Origin: Aristolochia californica
Lineage: Eukaryota; Streptophyta; Magnoliopsida; Piperales; Aristolochiaceae
DNA: 64,000 nucleotides
Reading direction: 5' to 3'
NCBI GenBank assembly: GCA_029961685.1
Contig: JARWKL010000012.1
Coordinates: 22,429,227-22,493,226, forward strand
In this document: in pieces, positions 54,221 to 64,000 of the stretch
Position numbering within the stretch: the stretch's first letter is position 1
Layout of the letters: every line of letters begins with the position of its first letter
The notes under the pieces: generated by a model
Database searches by the model: none
The model's input: only the letters and a program-made list of their open reading frames with translations
What the model was told of the DNA's origin: nothing
Program-made: the position numbers and the translations under genes

Positions 54221-55710
54221 GTGGATTTTTACAGGAGTCTCACAGAAGAGTCTCAGTTTAAAAGTGTTTTAGTTATATTAGTTTTCTATTTATATTGACT
54301 TGTTTAATTATGCTAGGACTTATTTTTAAGTGTTAGAATTTGGGTGTAATTGGAACAAGGGTAGTTTAATTGTAATTATAGTCTACAACTTTCCTCTATT
54401 ATAAATAGGGGGTTCATGTATTTAAATTACATTAATTCAATGAAGTATTTCTCTTTTTACATAAATTCAACTCGGTCAACCCACAAAGATAATGTGATAA
54501 TTTTCTGATATATTATCACTAGCAGTTTAGGTTTGTATTTATCTTGTTTTTTCCTTTTTTTAGTCCCAATACCCATTATTTACTTTGTGTTTTCACCTCT
54601 ATACTGAGTTTTTCATATTGTATTTTATATATTGGCAGAAAGATATTCGAGTCTACTTTTCCAAAGAAAAACAAATTTTGGCAATCAAAGTTTTCTACAA
54701 AAAGAAATCAATATTTGAAGTAGTAAATGCTAGATTGCAAGAGAGGTTCGAGCAGTAACTGATGGCTTCAACTTTCGAGCCGGCTTATGCCACCTAGAAC
54801 AAGACTTTACAGGGAGAATTATATATCCAAAGAAATATTTGTAAGACTATTTTCTTTTATTCAAGCAATTCTCAATCTGAGTTTTCTAGATGGAGATCTT
54901 GAAAGAGTCAATGGTCGCCGGCCAAAGAAGAAAGAATACTTAGTTCGGCCAAATTATAGATTCCGATATCTATCATATTATTTTTTTAAAAATAAGTATA
55001 TTTTATGAACATATATTATACCTGGATAAAAGGTATTGAAGTCTAGTTTTATAAGGAGAAATTTTAAAAGATTCAAAAACAAATATTTTTATGCCAAATT
55101 TTATATAAAATTAAAGATACTTGAGTCTATTTTCTTGATCAAGAAATCGTTTGTGATTTTGAGCTATATTTTTGGAGATATTGATATCAGAAGCATTAAA
55201 GCTTCCTTATTCAGGGATAGACTCGCACCAAATTATTTCATGTGTCCTTATTAAGAATTTTCATTATTTGGTATGCGTTATTTGGGCATTGGCCCATATC
55301 CATTGTTGCTATTATGTGTCTTTGACTGAGACATTATTATGGAAGGACTCGTCTGTTACTAACTATTGTCAGCATTGGTTATCCTGATGAAGATTTGAAT
55401 AAAGAATAATGTGGCCCCATCATTATCTTCCTTTAATTCCCATTATCGTGTTATTTTTATGGTGAAGTTTTACATGAGTCTCACAGAATGAGGTCTCACA
55501 AAAGAGTTTCAGTTTAAAGGTGTTTTAGTTATGTTAGTCTTATATTTATGTTGAGTTATTTAATTATGTTAGGATTTATCTTTAAGTGTTAGAGTTTGGG
55601 TGTAATTGGGACAAAGGTAGTTTAATTGTAATTGAACTCTACTACTTTCCTCTATTATAAATAGCGGTTCATGTACTCAAATTACATTAAGTCAATGAAT
55701 TATTTCTCTT
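54221..55710 (+). mobile_element. Non-coding LTR-like element
   Basis: Direct repeats at 54221-54456 and 55461-55710 are strongly similar in order and content: gagtctcacag, ggtgttttagtta, attatgttagga, gtgttagagtttgggtgtaattgg, gtagtttaattgtaatt, tttcctctattataaata, attacatta. The TATA-like ctattataaatag sits near the end of each, as in a U3-R region. The 1-kb interior has no gag-pol similarity. It is best read as a non-autonomous LTR element (LARD or large TRIM) of low coding potential; exact ends, primer-binding site and purine tract were not fixed. Confidence 0.65.
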
Positions 55711-58700
55711 CCATAATTTAACATTTTATAATCAAGGTTCACTTGGTTGCCAACATGACATCTATGACCATTTTCATTTACAATTAGGTTAGAGCGTAAG
55801 GGGCCCTCGAGGGAGTAATTACCATCGTCAACTTTTTATGTTGTCTTCCTATTTAGATATGTTACCTTGTGATCACTTAGTCCCTCTCAACTTCTGGAAA
55901 AAACTTGCCATGAGTAGGAGAGCTAGATGAGAAGCAGTCATGCCATGCTTGGCTACTACTTTCAATTTGTCATATTCGCCTTGGGTTCAGAAGATCCTAA
56001 ATCATACATTCACCTCCTTTTGGATCTTGACTTACAAACTCTTAATTTTTTTATTTGCAACTTTCAACTCTCAATCTCCCACTTTGTTCTACATCCTCTC
56101 GCATCTTTTTATGTTTTTTGAAGCCCTCACACCTTAAAAGCTTAAATTTTCTTCATTGGTTCATGCAAAAGCTCTATGGAAAACCTTAATGCAGCAATTT
56201 TGAAGTTATTTCCAAGGCCAAAGACTTTAGAGCACATTAATGTTGATTTGCTTGAGGGGTTGTGTCCTCTATGAGATTTTGAAGCTTTCATGATATTTAT
56301 ATTTTCATTTATTTGTTGAGGTTATTGCATTGGCATTACATTTGAAAGTTGTTAGAATTTCAATGCCTATAAGAGGTTGGTGATGAATCAGATTTATTGC
56401 CCCATATCGTTGTTCTTGCAGTTCTCAATTTATGTTACAACCATACATTGTTGTTCTTAGTTTGCTATTCAACTATACAAGAATCTACTTCATTGATAAC
56501 CCAATCAAGATTGATGATCCTATATAAGAGATGTTAGTTATTTTATTGGTTAGAAAAGAAGGGCGATGTCCAAGAAAAGGGCAAGGAGAAGTAGGAAGAG
56601 GAGAAATTTAAGGCTGTTTTTCTTACATACGAGGAAGAATTTGTCATTCACAAGAGGTTTTATATTTGGACCCATTAGAACAAACGAGTTTATCTTGGAC
56701 TCGTTCAACACCAATACTCTTTTAATCTTGCACATGACTTCAACTAGTTTACAAAAGTTATAGCACTTGGTTGTTGTATGACTTTGCCTCTCGTAGACCC
56801 ACTATTACTAGTATGTTAGTTTTCTATCTTGAGTTGGTATACAAGTGGGTAATGTGGGTGCGAGGCTTTTAAGGAAAATTGAATGAGAGCACTTTAATGG
56901 TCCCACTTACTCGTATGGATAACTATTTTTGGGCTTTTATTGAATACCAAAAACTTGTTACCATTGCTATGTTGAGCTCTTATTCAAGTTTTGTTACTTG
57001 TTACTACTTGATGTATTGTGTCGTGTTGTACTGGTCAACTTTGGTGTTTTAGTTTTTTGTGATGCTAGGTGTTTCAAAGGATGCAAATCACTCTTTGATT
57101 TTCGACTCTCTATTATCTTAAGAGATCAATCATTTTTATTTTTCTCTTAGAACTCTATGTTTTTTTTTTTTACTTTTAAATATCTTATGTGGTTTGAACT
57201 TTGTCTCTAAAAAACTCTCCAAGCTTTAGGAATTGAGTGCATCAATCCCTTAGTTGGAGTTTGTTGGGTTGTTTTTTTAGTTTTAAGTGTACAAGTGATT
57301 TCGTCTTACTCTCATAAAAGTTGGTGATTTTCTAATGTTACCCTTACAAGTGATTAATTTTTTATTGTCATTAGGTGGTTGTAGATTTGTCTAAACAATA
57401 ATTAATCAATTTGGGTTATCTCTAATTGAAAGAATATATATGGGTGAAATTGTTCTTCCCACATAGTTGTATTCAAGTTCTTCTATTTCGTGATTGTTGT
57501 TGTTACTTTATACCTAGAAACAACTAAATGTATTGAATTCAGATTTTCTCATAAATCCTCTTTATTTGTTTTACTCGTTTTGTCCAATTAGACGTCTTAA
57601 AGTACAATCAATTAACAACGAGAGATAAAAGAAGTTGAACAATGAAAGATCCGAAGAACTTATATCATATCCAAAGTTGAGATCGACACTATTTATCCCC
57701 AAGTTGAGGAGAAGAAAGAGTATAAAAGTATCGGTGTTAAAATAGTAATTAAACAACTATTTTTATAATTAAAAAATAATAATAACAATTTTTATTGTCA
57801 CAACAAATAATTTTTATTGTCGAAACTCGAGGCGGAAACATAGGATTCCATCCAGGGCGGGACCATGAGACACTGATAATCATAGAAAAGAAGCAGATGA
57901 GGATGCATGGAAGAGGGCGGAGGTACATTCTTAGAGGTTAGTTTTGCTCAACCAGGGGTGGTCCCATTTTCGACGGCCATGGCGGAATCCCACCATGTGG
58001 CTTGCCAACTCAATTGTCACTCACTCAAGGCAGTCATGTGCACGTCCTCCTAAAGCCCAAGCCCAACCGTCTCATCTCTCTCTCGGCAGCGTTGGGACCA
58101 GCAACAGCGATACCATGGCCCCGAGGGCCGGGGCTCACATCTGGTGCATGTGTCCGACCCGTAGTTTCAGCTGACAGAATCACGTTGCTTCCTTACATAG
58201 ATTTTTGTGGGGCTTCTGGACCATCTCGATTATTCAAGTCATTTTAAGTTTATAGTGGAAAATTAGGCAGTGAAAACTTATTCCATATTAAGGTCGTCTA
58301 TACAGTATGTAAAGAATCACTAGATCGTAACATTGTGACATGTGACCGTCATGACCTGTCCCCCCCCCCCACTAGCGTGGCTACACACCCATCAATTATT
58401 TATTTAAAGTGGGTAATGCATGTACATAAATGGTAAAGCTCTAAGTGCAACTTCAAACTGACTTCTTAAAAATGGTGGATGATGGTTACCAGGACCGAAA
58501 AGGAACTGTTTCAAAGCTTCAATAATTAAATGAATATACTTTGGCTTCTTCGCCACTAATCTCACGTCCTAAATCAAATTAAGAATAAGAATATGTGAAA
58601 ATCGATTAGAGTATGTTCCATCGTTTCTTTCATCTTTGATCGTTAAACAATTAGGGAGGCGAATGATGACGGATGAATGATATGGAGCTGATTAGAGTAC

Positions 58701-60058
58701 CTACCGCATGAACATTATATAATCTTTCCCATTTTCTGATAAAGACATGGATGATATAGATTTCGTATATTATATTTGGTAGAATGCTCGGCTGGGCGAC
58801 TGGAATTGACCCAAAACTCGGACGCTCTCCATTATAAAAAATGATTACTCCATCAACCATCTTTCATCAGGGTTTCGAACAAAAACTGGAGTTTCCTTCT
58901 CTGCAACGATTAAAAAACTCTCGTCTGGATACATGTCAAGAAATCGCAAGGGCCTAAAATGGAGTTGGTGAAACACAGCGCTTCTGCAGTCAATTCATTG
59001 AGAGTTTTTACGTTTGTGTTAATTCGTGTTTAGTGGGTCAAAACCCTTCAGTCTGGATAAAGATAAAACCAAGGGAACTAATCACACTTTCGAAGATATA
59101 TTTTTTATTATTATCAGAGACGCTACGTCGTTAAGTGGTCATTTTCAGAGATGAACCCAGAGAAAGGCTGAAAGCCGTATTAAAATAAAGATTTTCGAAA
59201 CGACGACATGATGAATACAAAATTCATGAATTCGAAATGCTACTCGAGCATCTGTGCTGCAGCGCCCTGGATATAATTTAAAAACAGAAATGAAATTTTG
59301 CTTCAGGTAAAAACTAAAAATTGAGAACTAACCGGCCGGTGGGAACATAATAAACTGAAGTCCGCGGCCAAATGCAACTCTCAAGTCCCAACAGTCAGTA
59401 GAGATAATTTCAGAAAAACAAGGGTCCCGCCGCATTCATTTCCCTCGATTAAGACCTTACTTGGGCCGTCAATGTCACTCGCTATTATCTCTGCGATGTA
59501 TCCCAGCGACTGGAGAGGCATTCGCTTCTCGGTTTTCACGGGAAATTCTAACTCACCGGTATCTCTTTATTCCGCGTTTCTCCTCTCGTCATTTCTTCGT
59601 ATCCAGTAACTGATCGTCAAGTGAAAACGATGAAGCCTTGCTGCGTTGGCCCTGTTTTAATGAATTTGGGGGGTTGATTGAGATACTGCTCCATAGGAAA
59701 AAAATCAGTCAATTCTGGAGGGAAAAAAACAAGAAGGGAGTTTTTCCCGTGGTAGGTTTTGAAAACGGAGGGGAGCGATTATGAGGGGTGACGAGAGAAA
59801 GGAAGTCATTTCCAAGGGGAGACTGAGAGGGCTGCGTGCGGAATATGGACCTGGTCAGTCCGGCCCATTTTGCTGGCTTCACTTACCATGGGGGCTCTCA
59901 AACTCCGATATTTGAACTTCTCGGGAAATGATAAAATGTTAAATAATAAACCGTGAATCTCGCGAGGTTGCTACGTGCATGGCCTCCCATGGATGCACCC
60001 ATGCATCCTTTGACAGCGGCAGGTAGCCGGGTATTCACCCCCTCCATGACTCATCACC

Positions 60059-60062
<4 letters not shown>
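55711..60062. other. Gene-free region upstream of the DELLA gene
   Basis: 4.4 kb. To about 57800 it is AT-rich sequence resembling decayed repeat DNA without identifiable domains. From 57830 it is more balanced, with a C run at 58360-58370, and probably includes distal promoter sequence of the GRAS gene. Short open frames show no family features. Confidence 0.45.
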
Positions 60063-60091
<29 letters not shown>

Positions 60092-60092
60092 A
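60063..60092 (+). repeat. (CT)n microsatellite upstream of the DELLA gene
   Basis: A run of about 14 CT repeats about 180 bp upstream of the start codon, flanked by further pyrimidine-rich sequence. Likely within the core promoter or 5' leader, where CT/GA repeats are common in plant genes. Confidence 0.8.
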
Positions 60093-60272
60093 AGTAACAA
60101 AACCCACCCACCTTCCCTTTCCGCTTCTTACCCATTAGCTTTCCCTCCCAAAGTATCTTCCCCTCACTGTCTCGGACGAAAAGAAAAAAAAGCAAATATA
60201 AAGTCTCCATTTAGATTAGATATGCTTCCCCGACATTAACAGTCGGAAATATCCGCCGCCAATAAGGAAAAA

Positions 60273-61850
60273 ATGAGCCCGTACCAAGCCGGCGTCTCTA
60301 CCAGCGGAGGTGGCAGCAGCAGCAGCTGCTCGCCGCCCCCTTCCTCATCCAAACTGGTGGAGATTGATGGTTTGCTAGCCGGAGCTGGTTACCGCGTCCG
60401 TTCATCTGATCTGCGTCACGTCGCCCAACGCCTCGAGCGTCTCGAATCGGCAATGACCAGCGCCCCTGAGATCACTCATCTCGCATCGGAGACTATACAT
60501 TACAACCCCACCGACCTCGTCTCCTGGGTCGACTCCATGCTCTCCGAGCTCCATCCTGATGTGACTACTCCCCTCTCCGATATAGCCGCCCCTCACGATT
60601 TCCCCGATCTCCCTTACATGGACGATCATCTCGCGCCGTCTCAGGAGCTGGACTCGTGGCAACAGCCGGACGCCGACGTGCCTCCCCAACACCTGTCCTC
60701 CGCCGTGGAAGAAGAAGAGGATTCCGGTATCCGGCTCGTTCACCTCCTCATGACCTGTGCGGAGTCGTTACAGAAGGGCGACGCGTCACTCGCCGGCACT
60801 CTCATAGAGGAGATGCGGGTCCTTCTCACGCGCGTCAATACCGGTTGCGGCATCGGGAAAGTCGCCGGCTACTTCATCGACGCTCTCAGCCGCCGTCTTT
60901 ACACGCCACAAGCCACCTGCGCGGGTTCCGCCGTCGAGAACGAGATCCTCTACCACCACTTTTACGAAGCATGCCCCTACCTCAAATTCGCTCACTTCAC
61001 GGCAAATCAGGCCATCTTGGAAGCGTTCGACGGCCACGAGTGCGTGCACGTCATCGATTTCAATCTGATGCACGGCCTCCAGTGGCCCGCCCTAATCCAG
61101 GCGCTGGCCCTCCGGCCGGGAGGCCCTCCTGTCCTCCGTCTCACCGGGATCGGGCCCCCTTCACCAGGCCGCGACTCCCTCCGAGAGATCGGCATCCGAC
61201 TGGCCGAACTCGCCAGATCCGTGAACGTGCGATTTACCTTCCGGGGCGTGGCGGCCTCGCGGTTGGATGACGTCATGCCTTGGATGCTGCAGGTGGATCC
61301 CAGGGAGGCGGTGGCCGTCAATTCGGTGTTCCAGCTGCATCGGCTACTGGTACCGGACGCGGCGCGGAGCCAACCGATCGAGTCGGTGCTGAGCTGGATG
61401 CGGAGCTTGAACCCGAAGATCGTGACGGTAGTCGAGCAAGAAGCGAACCACAACCAGGCGGAGTTTCTGGACCGGTTCACGGAGGCGCTGTACTATTATT
61501 CGACGATGTTCGACTCGCTGGAGGCGTGCGGGCTGCCGCTGGAGAAGGCGGTGGCGGAGATGTACATCCAGCGGGAGATCTGCAACGTGGTATGCTGCGA
61601 GGGTGGGTGCAGGGTGGAGCGGCACGAGCCGTTGGCTAGATGGCGGGACCGCATGAGTCGGGCAGGGTTCAGACCGCTCCACCTGGGGTCCAACGCCTTC
61701 AAGCAGGCGAGCATGCTGTTGACCTTGTTCTCCGCGGAGGGCTACTGCGTGGAAGAGAAAGAGGGATGCCTCACACTTGGGTGGCATAGTAGGCCCCTCA
61801 TAGCCGCATCTGCTTGGCAGGCTTGCGGACCCCACGACGATCAAGCGTAA
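60273..61850 (+). CDS. DELLA-type GRAS transcriptional regulator with altered DELLA motif
   Basis: An intronless 525-residue GRAS protein of the DELLA subfamily, the nuclear repressors of gibberellin responses. The N-terminus has a Ser-rich stretch (residues 9-26), then DGLLAGAGYRVRSSD (32-46) in place of DELLA..LGYKVRSSD, LERLE (54-58, the LExLE motif) and ASETIHYNP (71-79, usually VHYNP). The GRAS domain follows: LHR1 from 151 (RLVHLLMTCAES), VHVID at 258-262, LTGIGPP at 290-296, LHR2 about 303-360, PFYRE region about 380-450, and SAW from about 451 ending WHSRPLIAASAWQ. Length is close to Arabidopsis GAI (533), and the sequence leans to the RGL group. The Glu-to-Gly change at 33 falls in the GID1-binding segment. 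Whether this is a whole-clade feature or specific to this gene cannot be told here. Confidence 0.94.
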   Translation: MSPYQAGVSTSGGGSSSSCSPPPSSSKLVEIDGLLAGAGYRVRSSDLRHVAQRLERLESAMTSAPEITHLASETIHYNPTDLVSWVDSMLSELHPDVTTPLSDIAAPHDFPDLPYMDDHLAPSQELDSWQQPDADVPPQHLSSAVEEEEDSGIRLVHLLMTCAESLQKGDASLAGTLIEEMRVLLTRVNTGCGIGKVAGYFIDALSRRLYTPQATCAGSAVENEILYHHFYEACPYLKFAHFTANQAILEAFDGHECVHVIDFNLMHGLQWPALIQALALRPGGPPVLRLTGIGPPSPGRDSLREIGIRLAELARSVNVRFTFRGVAASRLDDVMPWMLQVDPREAVAVNSVFQLHRLLVPDAARSQPIESVLSWMRSLNPKIVTVVEQEANHNQAEFLDRFTEALYYYSTMFDSLEACGLPLEKAVAEMYIQREICNVVCCEGGCRVERHEPLARWRDRMSRAGFRPLHLGSNAFKQASMLLTLFSAEGYCVEEKEGCLTLGWHSRPLIAASAWQACGPHDDQA

Positions 61851-63668
61851 AAACGCTCTCAAGTTCTCTCTTTCTTTCCCCTGTTTTTTTTTTTTGTTCT
61901 TCCGCCAAATCGCGTATTACAGCAGCCGGGTCTGTCTCTGTCATGATAATTTTTGTTTCCCTCTACTACCTTTATTAGCTGAATTTTGTGAAAATAATGA
62001 AAATATGGATGAAAGGATCCCCCCCCCATACATCATTTCAATTAAATAATAAGAATATGATGTAAAAACGGTCGATATCCGAAAACCTAGTGTCAACCGC
62101 CACTGACTCGATGGAACGAGTTCAACGGCAACCAAATATTGAAGAAAAAGCATTCGGCTTCTGTAATAGTCGCAATCTGTTTCAGCAATTAATGAGAGAA
62201 CACTTTTTATAGAGAAACCGGTAGAAGACTGGCACGGAACGGTTTTACAGACCGAGAGTGGAGTAAAGATTCGATGTAATTCTCTTCTTCCGCTTGAAGA
62301 GGATTGGCGTAGGTTCAGTGGATGGGCCTAACATGTGTCGTTTGGCCCGCGTCGGAGGGAGAAACCGCTCTGACTCCAAAGCCAGATGACGTAGCTTTTG
62401 TTAAAAAACCAAGGAGAGAATGGGTCGTTGGAAAGGAACTGAGTTTTGTGACCGAGTTGACAGCGATTGGTAGGACCGATTAGAGAAGTGAGAAGCCGGG
62501 TCACTGTTGCCGCATATGTACCGTTATTTTCAAGTTGGCAAAAACGAAGCCCCTAAGAGCAGGGTACGATGGATCACAACTGTCCATGGTGACCGATCTG
62601 AGAGAGGGTGGCCGACTGGACGAGGGCGCTAAGCACGACGTGACTCGTGAGAGTCCGACCGAAGAGATGACTGAATTGACGCGTCAAACGAAAACGATTC
62701 CCGTGGCCCACAAATTAAGCGCGGTATCCCTTGATTGGCCGGGGAAAGGGTGGCTCACCATTCAACGTCCATCACGGCTGCTTTACTGGATTTGTACCAC
62801 GGTAATTGGTAATACTAATCTTGAACTAGTAATAATTGCGAATTGCAAAACCAGCAGCTCCTAGTGTGTATTCATTCACGTGTGATCGGTCCCCTGGAGT
62901 CTGACACCGTGGGCCAACTTTGGCAGAGGCCAGAGACTAGAGTGGGATCAATGTAGTAGCTCACGTGCAGCCAGTCTCTCCCTTGGGCCCACCTCAGATG
63001 GCAACTCCCCACCTGCCACGTCCAAAATTTCTTAGAAATGGAGACCACCTGAAAACCAGTCCGGAAATCATTTCAAACGGCCTTTTACTTTTTTGACCTT
63101 TTACAGTTGCACTCGTAACACTTGAACATGTGATGTAGAGCAATAGAGAGCAAATTGAACACGTGATGGCCCATATCGACTTTTGGAATTCCCACGTTCG
63201 TTACTGGGAACCCAACGACGAAAACGAACGTGGCAGGTCGGTTCTCTTATTTCATGATTGTGAAAATAAATACTCCTTTCCTTCTTTGATGACCTCAGGA
63301 GTACTTTTCTTCTTTTTTTAATTTCATCTAATAATTACCAGGGATGCATCTCAGCCACTCATCAAAGTTTGAGGTCAAATTGATCTCCAATGGTCATCTT
63401 CTATGTAGAATGAATGCAACTCCACTTACCCCATATGATACGTGCCAAAAATCCAAGTTCAAATTATCCCCATTTTTTTTTAATCACATAGTCTAAAAAA
63501 ATACTAATCTCATATGATACATGTCTTTTTAGTTATGCTAAGATGATGTTAGGGGAGGAGGGAGGCGGTCTTGCTCAAGATGTGAGGCATCCCTGTCAGA
63601 TACCATCCATGGTCCAATATTAGCCAAACTTAATAAAACCACTTAAAGGCTCGGTACAATTAGATTTT
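61851..63668. other. 3' flank of the DELLA gene and intergenic region
   Basis: 1.8 kb with no supportable gene. Two CACGTG G-box hexamers occur at 62962-62967 and 63160-63165; the second lies in ttgaacacgtgatg, a near-repeat of cttgaacatgtgatg at 63121-63135. A 109-codon frame near 62535 begins with TTG and has no family features. Confidence 0.4.
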
Positions 63669-63832
63669 TGTTGGGTATATGACTGAAGTCCCACATTGAC
63701 TAGAAGTGGGGAGGATCATGGATATATAAGTGTGAACACTATCTCTATTGGTATAAAGCTTTTTAGGGTAAAAGCCCAAAAACAAATCCATAAGGGTTTA
63801 GGCCCAAAGTAGACAATATCATACCAATTAGT
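63669..63832 (+). repeat. Solo LTR-like or TRIM-end sequence
   Basis: It starts TGTTGGGTATATGACTGAAG and contains cccacattgactagaagtgg, a TATA-like gatatataag and gcccaaagtagacaatatca, in the order typical of a common family of short plant LTRs. A partner LTR and primer-binding site are not seen before the window ends. Confidence 0.5.
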
Positions 63833-64000
63833 CTTGTCTTTTAAAAAATTAAATTTAGTATAAGAAATTCTGTTATTTTAATTTAGGTCCCTTATTTTCT
63901 TTGATTGAGTTTCCGTTTACTTTTAAATCTTTTTCTCTTTAGTGGGTGCTTGAAATTTGAATCATTCGGCTGTCAATATGGAGATCAAAGAAACGTCTAA

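Noticed and set aside
62535..62864. 109-codon frame downstream of the DELLA gene
   Set aside because: It begins with TTG, not ATG, and has no recognisable domain or composition expected of a plant protein.
1..64000. CRISPR arrays, operons, phage or other prokaryotic defence systems
   Set aside because: The window is plant nuclear DNA with introns, PPR, GRAS and LTR elements; no short regularly spaced repeats or prokaryotic gene clusters were seen.

Overview
This is nuclear DNA of a flowering plant, most likely a dicot with a mid-sized, retrotransposon-rich genome. Genes contain spliceosomal introns with GT-AG (one GC-AG) borders, three are long intron-poor PLS-class pentatricopeptide-repeat (PPR) genes, and the spaces between them hold gypsy, copia, Cassandra-type, LINE and short-LTR debris. 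The species cannot be fixed from the sequence. No prokaryotic-type system (operon, CRISPR, phage) is present.

Layout. 1-1.1 kb: edge of a GC-rich non-autonomous element, then a small acidic-protein gene. 1.1-11.6 kb: repeat-dominated, with a decayed copia gag-protease relic (about 2.9-4.1 kb) and a complete but dead chromovirus-type gypsy element (5464-10879, 5-bp target duplication) which itself contains a Cassandra-like TRIM carrying 5S rRNA sequence. 11.8-22.2 kb: gene-rich, with a four-exon flavin monooxygenase-like gene, a caffeoylshikimate esterase gene (minus) divergent from a PPR gene, and a V-ATPase c'' subunit gene (minus). 25.6-27.9 kb: a DYW-type PPR gene (minus). 31.6-38.2 kb: plastid ATP/ADP translocator (five exons) and an NPH3-family gene without a BTB domain. 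38.5-45.3 kb: a degenerate copia element. 49.2-53.2 kb: an F-box gene followed at once by an ECB2/VAC1-like DYW PPR gene. 53.8-57 kb: short-LTR elements. 60.3-61.9 kb: an intronless DELLA-type GRAS gene whose DELLA motif reads DGLLA. The window ends in a partial LTR-like sequence.

Function. The genes are ordinary plant housekeeping and regulatory genes: lignin biosynthesis (CSE), organelle RNA editing (three PPRs), plastid energy supply (translocator), vacuolar or Golgi acidification (VHA-c''), and signalling (NPH3-like, F-box, DELLA). They are not one pathway. Recalled Arabidopsis gene order suggests ancestral synteny: the translocator AATP2 and ECB2 are neighbours on chromosome 1, as are CSE and a BTB-less NPH3 gene.

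I see no convincing previously undescribed system. The items most worth a second look are the altered DELLA motif, the nested 5S-bearing TRIM with a microhomology junction, the AC-element cluster between CSE and the PPR gene, the GC-AG intron in the translocator, and several paired repeats. Intron borders were placed by hand from splice consensus, reading frame and remembered homologues, without any alignment program.
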